Assembly (NCBI GenBank): GCA_027924585.1
Contig: BSBM01000965.1
Span: 868,001-932,000, forward strand
Source: Larix kaempferi
Lineage: Eukaryota > Streptophyta > Pinopsida > Pinales > Pinaceae
Length of the DNA: 64,000 nucleotides
Direction of reading: 5' to 3'
The notes beneath the pieces are model-generated. The model searched no databases and was not told the DNA's origin. It was given only the letters and a program-made list of their open reading frames with translations. Within the stretch, counting starts at the first letter, position 1, and each line of letters starts with the position of its first letter. The position numbers and the translations under genes were made by a program. Shown here piece by piece: positions 57,170 to 64,000 of this stretch.

Positions 57170-57622
57170 GTGGCTAAGACAGAAATGAAGTTTGTGAAGA
57201 AAGAAAAAAGACATATGTGCTTATCTACGGAAGAGTTGTTGCAGAAATACCTATTTGCTGGCATACAAAAAATCTTCTTCGCATTTTTCGGTAAGGAGCT
57301 ACATGAGTGGATATCACGACTTGCAGAGCGCAAATTTTTTTTTCAGGGTGGAGAACCTACAGATTGGACTCCAAAACTGATTCAAAGGCTTAAAGAGGTT
57401 GATAGCCCAATTTCAAGAGCAGTAGACTTTTGGCTGGATAGCATACTAGAAGGATATGTTACAGAATTTGTTGTGGACACTCTGAAGTCTTACAGTGAAG
57501 CAAAAGGAGATTTATTCAAAGGATTCAGAGGTAAGTACCTGAAAAATCTCAGTTTATACATTAAAATGTTGTTAGTAGAAAAAAGGTGTCTTGAGAGTGC
57601 AATAAAACTCCTACGAATTTGA
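57170..57622 (+). CDS. Unknown 150-codon ORF at the start of H's interior
   Basis: Open from 57170 to the TGA at 57622, charged and helical in character (KEKRHMCLSTEELLQKYLFA, HEWISRLAERK, LDSILEGYVTEFVV). It has no motif I know. The position, right after the 5' LTR and before the gag capsid block, suggests the N-terminal (matrix-like) part of gag in another frame, or a separate small protein. The start codon could also be the next Met (57185). Confidence 0.45.
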   Translation: MAKTEMKFVKKEKRHMCLSTEELLQKYLFAGIQKIFFAFFGKELHEWISRLAERKFFFQGGEPTDWTPKLIQRLKEVDSPISRAVDFWLDSILEGYVTEFVVDTLKSYSEAKGDLFKGFRGKYLKNLSLYIKMLLVEKRCLESAIKLLRI

Positions 57623-57749
57623 GTCTGTAATGTTCAGTAACACAAATAGTGACACTAAGGAAAATGTTTATACGTTGTGAAGTGGCAAAAGTTATAATCC
57701 TAGTACTTGAAAGAGGTCTCATGAATCCAAACCTCGCATACCCCTAGAA

Positions 57750-59168
57750 ACTGAGTTAGGTGGTGATAGAAAGTCATATCAATGTGAATCTGATAGTGAA
57801 CAAGATCCTAAAAGGTTTACCTATTTGCCTATCACTTTGCAGAAACCTCCAGTTGAAGGAAGGAATACTACTAGTTCACAGAACACCAGTATCAACAACA
57901 CCACAGGAGTTAATACTCAGAATCAGTCAAGTTGTGGTATACCTTTCTCGATGCAGAACACTACAGATCCTAGAAGAAGAATGGAAGATGACATTAAGCT
58001 ACCTATTTTAAAAGGAACTAGTCTAGAAGACCCAAAGCAACAATGGTTTCTGTGTGAAGTCATGCGAAATGTTAAGCAAGTTCAGGATGATGCTATTAGA
58101 CAAGCTCAGTTAGTTACTACATTTAGAGATAGAGCTCTAACATGGTTCATGAAGTATTATGTTGGATAGAACAGAACATGAGTAGATATCGTAACTACAT
58201 TGATAAGAGAGTTCAAGAAACCCAAGTCAGAATATCAGTGCATTACAGAGCTAAAGGAAATCAAACAAAATCCTAATGAGACTGTATGGGAATTTGATTA
58301 GAACTTTAAAGCATTGTTAGATCAAGTAAGTTTCGACATAGCACCGCAACAACATCAAGAATGGTTCATAGCTGCATTTTTTCCCCATATCATATTACCA
58401 CTCATGAAATAGAAAGTAGCATCACAAACAGAGGCATTAGAAATTGCAATGAATCTAGAGGCTTCTCCCATAGGAGAAACTAGCACAGGGATGGTACATA
58501 TACAAACCCATCTAGCAAACTTGATGTTGCAGTTGCATGATATGAAAAAGGGTAAAGAAACCAGAGAAGAGGTTTGGTGTACTAAAGGAAAAGGAGAAGG
58601 ACATTCCAAGGAACACTGCCCTATATGCTGATATTACATCGCTAGTGGAGCACCAAACCCATTGAATCAACAACAAGGTCCATGGTGTGAAATTTGCCGA
58701 TGTAGAGGACATCGCCTAGAAGAATGTTACCTACTTCAGAAATATGTGAAGACACCTAAGAATATGTACTGTACATTCTGTAAGTAAGTTGGCCATGATG
58801 ATAGCAACTGTAGAGCATATGATCTCATGATAGAGAGAAAACATGATGTCTACAGAGTTCAAGGAGAAACATAGAATAATAATGAAAATGCGCAATATGA
58901 TCAAGGCACATACAAAGGACGTGGTGGATTCAAAGGAAGAGGACAAAACACTGGACAATAGGGAAGAGGAAGAGGTCATATTGTATGCTATAACTACACT
59001 CAACCTGGACATATAGCAAGAGATTGTCACAACTCTTGTACTACCTATAAATATTGTAACTCATTTGACCATGTCATTGAGGCATGTCCTGTTTTGCAAG
59101 AAAAAATGCAAGAAAGAAGACGAGAAGCACATAATCAAAACATACAGATGATCGCAGTTGAAGCTTAA
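57750..59168 (+). pseudogene. Element H gag with several zinc knuckles
   Basis: One frame with about eight stops. Capsid block: VQDDAIRQAQLVTTFRDRAL then TWFMKYY, EYQCITELKEIKQNPNETVW (retrotransposon gag family). Then come a C-X2-C pair and CCHC-type knuckles: CEICRCRGHRLEEC (intact), CTFCK-stop-VGHDDSNC, CYNYTQPGHIARDC (second Cys lost) and a last CNSFDHVIEAC-like block. A Gly/Arg-rich stretch (GRGGFKGRGQ) separates the knuckles. Four or more knuckles are many for a Gypsy gag. It ends at TAA about 59168. Confidence 0.8.
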
Positions 59169-59470
59169 GTTTTCTGATCTTGACCTGTCGTAGCTCCGCT
59201 TCATGTCACAAAACCCCTACTGAAGGGGCTTGGACAAGAAAAGTGACTGGAAAAATGCCTTCCTTCAACCTTAACAAAGAAAAAGAATCCATCTCATAGG
59301 AGATGTCGGAGACTGTTAATAAGTTCGAGCAGGGGACAAAGGCAAAAATTGTGAGGCTAAGTGAAACTCTTCGGGACTTCACTGCAAGATTGAGTACCCC
59401 ATGGGATGGGCAGTCGAATCCTCCCAGTAGAAGTGTATCGGGGACAACCCACGAGTGAGTGTTAGGGTCC
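59169..59470 (+). other. H interior after gag, no pol
   Basis: Three hundred bases between the gag stop and the 3' LTR, with no coding signature. The last bases (GAGTGTTAGGGTCC) are only weakly purine-rich, so the polypurine tract is poor or decayed. Confidence 0.5.
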
Positions 59471-60984
59471 TGTTCGGCGAGGCCCAATTTCGTGCAATTT
59501 TGGTGAAGCGAAGTTCAAGTTGGTGCTGTTTTGATAAAGCGAAGTTCAAGATTGGCGTAGTTTTTTCGAAGCGTAGCTCAAGCGCAGTAGTTTTGAGGAA
59601 GAAGTGAAAACTCGGTGAGGCCTGGTACTAGCCTATTTTGGTGAGAAGCAACTCCTCGATTCCCGGGAACAGGGTATGGAGCGACGCGAAGATGGAAGAT
59701 AGGGTCCTGCTTCCGTGGTAAAGGCAGAAGTGCAAAGGACGGCCAGGGTAGTTGGAGCAGTTAAAGAAGAAGTGACGGCTTGATAGCTACAGGAACAACA
59801 TTTATTAGGAGAGAAGTGAAAAGGATGCACCAGGGTACAGTCAGCACCGCGCAGTCAGAGCAAGTGTCTGTCAGAAGGACGTTGGAGCCTAGGAAGCGGT
59901 GCAGAGGATGACCAAGGACAAGCGAAGTAGTTGATAAGTTATGGAAAAGCATGGTTAGTGAGGTAACGACACCCTCTTGGGGGGTTAAGGGTACTATGTG
60001 ATTTTGGCCCACAGTTATTGTAAAGATGTGACCTTCGGGCACAATCTATAAAAGGGGAAATTTTGCATAGGGAAGGGTTAGATATTGTTAGGCGAGAATA
60101 GATATATTGAAGAACTGATTGTAAAATCTGTGCTAAGAGATCTCTGAGAGAGAAAGGCTTTGCAACTGTGTGCGCATAGACCTATTGTAGAGAAGAGTCT
60201 GTAGTTGTGTCCGTAGACTGGAACTGTTAACCCTTCCCATTAATAGAAACAATAGTTCCCATGGACGTAGCTCCCATCCGAGGGGTGAACCACATAAATA
60301 CCTAAGTTGTGTGATTGCATCTATGTGATTGTTTCATTTTTATGAATCTTATGCTTGAATATGTCTTTCCATGTGTATGACAATGAGAATAATATGCTAA
60401 GTGTGAATGAATGGGAATGGAAATGATATGTTAAGTGTAAGAACATGCATGAACATATTGAAGTTGTGTTGAATATGATAAATGTGCAGTTGCTTGGTTA
60501 TAATAGTAGTTGCGTAGTTGAAGGAATAACAGTAATTCAGCGAAGTCTGTATTGTTAGAAATGTGAAGTGCGTAGTCATGTATTTGCACTGTTATAATGT
60601 GGTAAATTGCATAGATTTAAGTAAATGAGAAGTAACAGTATTCAGCGCACCCTGTAGTGAGTGCGACTGTCCGGAAGCGCATTCCAGAGTTGTGTTGTTG
60701 TAGTGCAGTGTGGGTAACTACTGCTAGTGCACAGTCCCAAAGTGCGATGTTGTATTAGAAGTGGATGTGGAGTAAGTGTAACTTCACTCAAAGGACCTGT
60801 TCTCTAGCCGCACATCACTGGGTTGCAGAAACTTGCTTCTGTAGCCACCCCATAACTTCGGCTCGGGTGAGACCTCAGTCTATTCGTAGACTGTTGCTGA
60901 AAGGGCCAGCAAAAAAAGGTTTTTTTGTGTCTCTGAACTACAAAAAACCCAGGTCAGTCAAAGAACAAGTAAAGTAGTCCAACG
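59471..60984 (+). repeat. 3' LTR of element H (1514 bp)
   Basis: TGTTCGGCGAGGCCC to GTAGTCCAACG. TATA box CTATAAAAGG at about 60046-60055. Aligned to the 5' LTR it shows many substitutions and short indels. Confidence 0.88.
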
Positions 60985-62920
60985 GAAAATAATTTTGATT
61001 TTTTCTGTTTTGGAGAAATATTCATTTTTTTTCGCTGAAACAGTCCGAGGTAATTTCATTTTTTTACTGAAACAGTTGGGAAAAAATCGTTTTCTATGCG
61101 ATTTGAGGAAAATTGAATTTTGTTCCGACACAGTCGGGTTAGAATAGGGTTTTGTACCGATCGGGGAACTTTCTGATTTCCCGTCGAATTGGTCGATGAT
61201 GAATGGATTTTTGTTCCGATACATAATCGAAGCTTGCTCCATTTTACCTTCAGCGTAAACTTTGTTTTGTCCCTTGTTGAAGCCTTGGATATGTAGGTTG
61301 CTGGAATGGATTCTAAGGCTAAAAAAAGAGGGTGAAAACCCAGCATGAAAGGCTTCAAAAAGCTCTGTGCAAGAGCAGTTATATCCCCAAGCTATTTGGT
61401 GTAATGAACTCCCACATATATAAAGGCCTCCACTGGCACTTATGGGGTTTGATCTTGAAAGGATCTGTCTTCCTATTAAGGAAGATAGAAGTGTGCTAAC
61501 TCTAACAATGGATCTACCTTAAAAAGAAATCTAAATTAAGTCAGATCTAATCTAAAGGAAGTATTTTGTTTATGTGCAGGATAACTTGGTCTGAAAAATT
61601 AATAAGCAATTTAACCAATTTGACAGAAATGTGAAATTGGATCTTTTCTTATTACTTGAAAATACGATCAGATAATGAAAGTTAAATGATAATAGTTTGA
61701 AGATTAGGTGCATGCAAGTCAATCCTATAGCTGGAATGTCAATTGAAAAATTAACATTAAGCTAACCATTTCTATTAATCATTTGCAAAAATAGATAAAT
61801 GTTTTAATTAAATAAATTCACTTAAAACATTATGATACACAAATCATTAATCAAGATAAATCCAAGTCATAGATCAATGCATTAATGATTAATTGAAAAT
61901 TTAAAACATCATTCAATCGATGATTAAGGTGAAGAAATCAGATATTATCAAAGAAATTTGACAACATAGACAAAGAAGATGCTAAAAGAAACTAACTTTG
62001 AATTATCAGGGTTGCAATAAATTACAAGATCTCAATTGAAACAATGTTTCTCTATTCCATCTCTGGCGATTTTACCCCCCTCCCCTATGAGACCTCTACC
62101 CTTTAAATAATAATTACAAAAATAGTTACAAAGGATAAACCTCCCATAAAACAAGGATTACAAATCAAACTATTATAAGCATGACCAAGGGCATCCTACC
62201 ACTTGGTCCAAACTTCTAACAACTCATCTATAATTGGATAATTGGCCAACTCAAGCCCCAAGTGGCCCTCACGAATAAAATATTCCATTTCATTCTTGGC
62301 TAGATTATGCCAAGTGCGCAGAAAAATATGGATTTTTCCTTCTAAGCTGGCAAGCTGCTATGGCATGAAGCTGAGAATTTATAATCTTCTCATAGACAGG
62401 TCGGTTCTCTTGAATGTCTGAGAGGTCATTATTGTCGAAAATGGCATAAATTTTAGACTAGTCAATCTGATAGGTCTCTGAGACTTTATCGTTGGTATCA
62501 ACAAGGTAGCCAAAGTTGGGGTCTTTGTTTAAAAGGTCTTTCTGTGTAGTCTTAGAAGGGGTAACTCTCAACATGGTGGAAACTGGTAAATTCTGGTAAG
62601 ATAAATTAAAATGAATTAAAAACAGTTTAAAATTAACCAAATTCACAAATAACCAATGAAAGATGAGTGTAAACCAACCTGTTCTGACACGAATAGGCAG
62701 AAAACGACCTTGGTAAAATTCGCAGTGAAAAATCCTTGCAACAGGTAAATTCTCAAAATCGAAAAATGATAAAGAAAATAGAAAAAAGTCTACATATTTA
62801 ACAATTCTGTTAGATGCAATCTGGACAGTAGGATGACGATAAATCAACGATTGAGATCTAATATGTGGGATGCAGGAGGAGAGTTGCAGAATTTTATTGC
62901 TTGGAAACATGTACACTCTT
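60985..62920. other. Unassigned AT-rich region
   Basis: No convincing gene. A minus-strand ORF around 62458-62574 (MLRVTPSKTTQKDLLNKDP and continuing past a TAG with FDNNDLSDIQENRPVYEKI) could be an old coding remnant but matches nothing I know. CATATATAAAGGCC at about 61408-61421 is a possible TATA box without an assigned gene. Confidence 0.35.
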
Positions 62921-62924
62921 TCCG

Positions 62925-63235
62925 CAATCTGCAATCCGCAATTTCGGGTTGCAGTTTGTAGAAAGATAAAATGCAAAATTATTTTCTAAGCACTCTCCGC
63001 AATCTGCAATTGCGGGTTGTGGGTTTTGGAAATGCAAAGTGCAATTTATTTTTAACAAAATTCCCGCAGTCTGCAATTATGGGTTGCGGGTGCGTCAAAC
63101 CACAATTATTGGCAAATATTTCCACATCTGCAATCCACATTGTGGGTTGCGGGTTGCAGAAAGAAAACATTCCAAAACCAAAAACCAAGGTTCCGCAATC
63201 CGCAATGCAATCCGCAATCCGCAACTCACAAAAAC
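62925..63235. repeat. Minisatellite of 60-70 bp units with internal inverted repeats
   Basis: Five units begin with CCGCAATCTGCAAT or a variant (about 62931, 62998, 63064, 63122, 63193). Each of the first four is followed within 30 bases by the inverted form (ATTGCGGGTTGTGG, TATGGGTTGCGGG, GTGGGTTGCGGGTTGC). Units are separated by A-rich sequence. ORFs through it on both strands are artefacts of the repeat. Confidence 0.75.
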
Positions 63236-63348
63236 ACAAAAATGAAAGAATTTTCAAAGGGAAAATTACTAACTAAAAAATCCAATCATGGCAAAGCAAT
63301 AAAAGCATGATGAAAAACCCCAAAATAAACATGGAATTTAATCCTTAC

Positions 63349-63445
63349 CTTTGCATACAAAAATTTGGGGCTCCCATGTTTTCATTAACATGGGATCTGT
63401 TGTACCTACAACAAATGATGACTAGATGGGACGAACTAGTTATCT
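63349..63445 (-). other. Weak candidate internal exon (minus strand)
   Basis: On the minus strand, ATTTCATTTACAG precedes 97 bases open in one frame (SSSHLVIICCRYNRSHVNEN then MGAPNFCMQ), ending GCAAAG|GTAAGG. Both splice sites fit the consensus. No partner exon or known protein is recognised. Confidence 0.22.
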
Positions 63446-64000
63446 CTGTAAATGAAATCTATAGTTATAAGGAAGACATGTCAGCAAACTGATATTTCAA
63501 CCTATAATTTCAAAATGTTATCATAGAAACAAAACCAAACGACAGATATAGTCATATGATTGATATATTTCCATCAATAACCAATTAATGATGATATCTA
63601 TCTAATAAAAAAATATAGGAGTAAACATGAGTCCTTTACCATTATGCAATCACAGGAGGCAGTTTGTGTTGAAACTTAGAACAAACTTAGAACCATTCTG
63701 GATAGCCCAATTATGAATCACCTTGAGTTTATTAATAATCTGTTTATGTACAGATGCATTACTGAAAATATATACATTTTTTCTTTTCCTTTTCTCCTTT
63801 TTTTTATATTTGAAAACTGAATGAAGATATATGCATAATACTTTTGTTGACTGAAAGCCATTGTCTTGACTTGGTGATCATATTTTGGCAATGCCATTCA
63901 CAAACCTGATTTGGAAACTGAATAAGCTAGCTCGGTAAGGAGACTCCTTGTCTTTCAGCCTTTGACACTGATAGCAATTACCATGGATTGGTAACCATAA
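63446..64000. other. AT-rich non-coding end of window
   Basis: No ORF, LTR end or repeat that I can assign. Poly-T/C tracts lie near 63775-63810. Confidence 0.5.

Larger units (their letters stand above)
55586..60984 (+). mobile_element. Gag-only Gypsy-type LTR element H
   Basis: Long LTRs, 55586-57091 and 59471-60984, and an exact TSD GAAAA (55581-55585 and 60985-60989). The interior is 2.38 kb and codes only for an unknown 5' ORF and a Gypsy-type gag with several zinc knuckles; there is no pol. LTR divergence is clearly greater than for E or B, so the insertion is older. The 3' LTR ends CCAACG, a decayed CCAACA. Confidence 0.88.

Noticed and set aside
62971-63276. Overlapping 68- to 101-codon ORFs on both strands
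   Set aside because: Produced by the hairpin minisatellite; the peptides only repeat its units.

Overview
This window is plant nuclear DNA made almost entirely of nested LTR retrotransposons. Evidence for a plant: Copia elements primed by initiator-Met tRNA (TGGTATCAGAGC), Gypsy elements whose gene order and extra modules fit the plant Tat lineage (a second RNase H and an antisense plant-mobile-domain-like gene), and heavy CpG/CHG C-to-T decay. The size of the nest suggests a large, repeat-rich genome, possibly a gymnosperm, but the species cannot be read from the sequence. I see no complete host gene, tRNA, rRNA or CRISPR array.

Layout, from target-site duplications (TSDs) and LTR ends. (J) The outermost identifiable element is an old minus-strand Copia element: gag remnant at 9845-10390, primer site and start of its 5' LTR at 54306-54321. 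(A) Minus-strand Copia, 1-9844, inserted in J's gag and cut by the left window edge. (B) Minus-strand 3.1 kb gag-only element, 1791-4850, inserted in A. (D) Plus-strand gag-only Copia-type element, 10425-54258, inserted in J's leader. (C) Plus-strand Copia, 10857-51172, inserted in D's 5' LTR. (E) Minus-strand gutted Copia, 14076-21379, inserted in C between integrase and RT. (F) Minus-strand Gypsy/Tat-like, 22268-49304, inserted in C's RT. (G) Minus-strand Gypsy/Tat-like, 27849-43395, inserted in F's pol. The deepest chain is J > D > C > F > G. To the right, (H) is a plus-strand Gypsy-type gag-only element at 55586-60984.

Every polyprotein is broken by stops or frameshifts except B's 358-codon gag-like ORF. 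G is the most informative: gag, PR, RT, RNase H, integrase, a second RNase H after integrase, then on the opposite strand a spliced gene with a plant-mobile-domain signature, with perfect GCGCGGTACT palindromes in its first intron. The same GC-rich motif recurs in G's LTRs and leader. F and G share a conserved leader and a 3' region with repeated short hairpins. A, B, E and F carry tandem arrays in non-coding segments.

The right end (54.3-55.6 kb and 61-64 kb) is AT-rich. It holds a CT/TA microsatellite, a hairpin-bearing minisatellite and two weak candidate exons of unknown genes.
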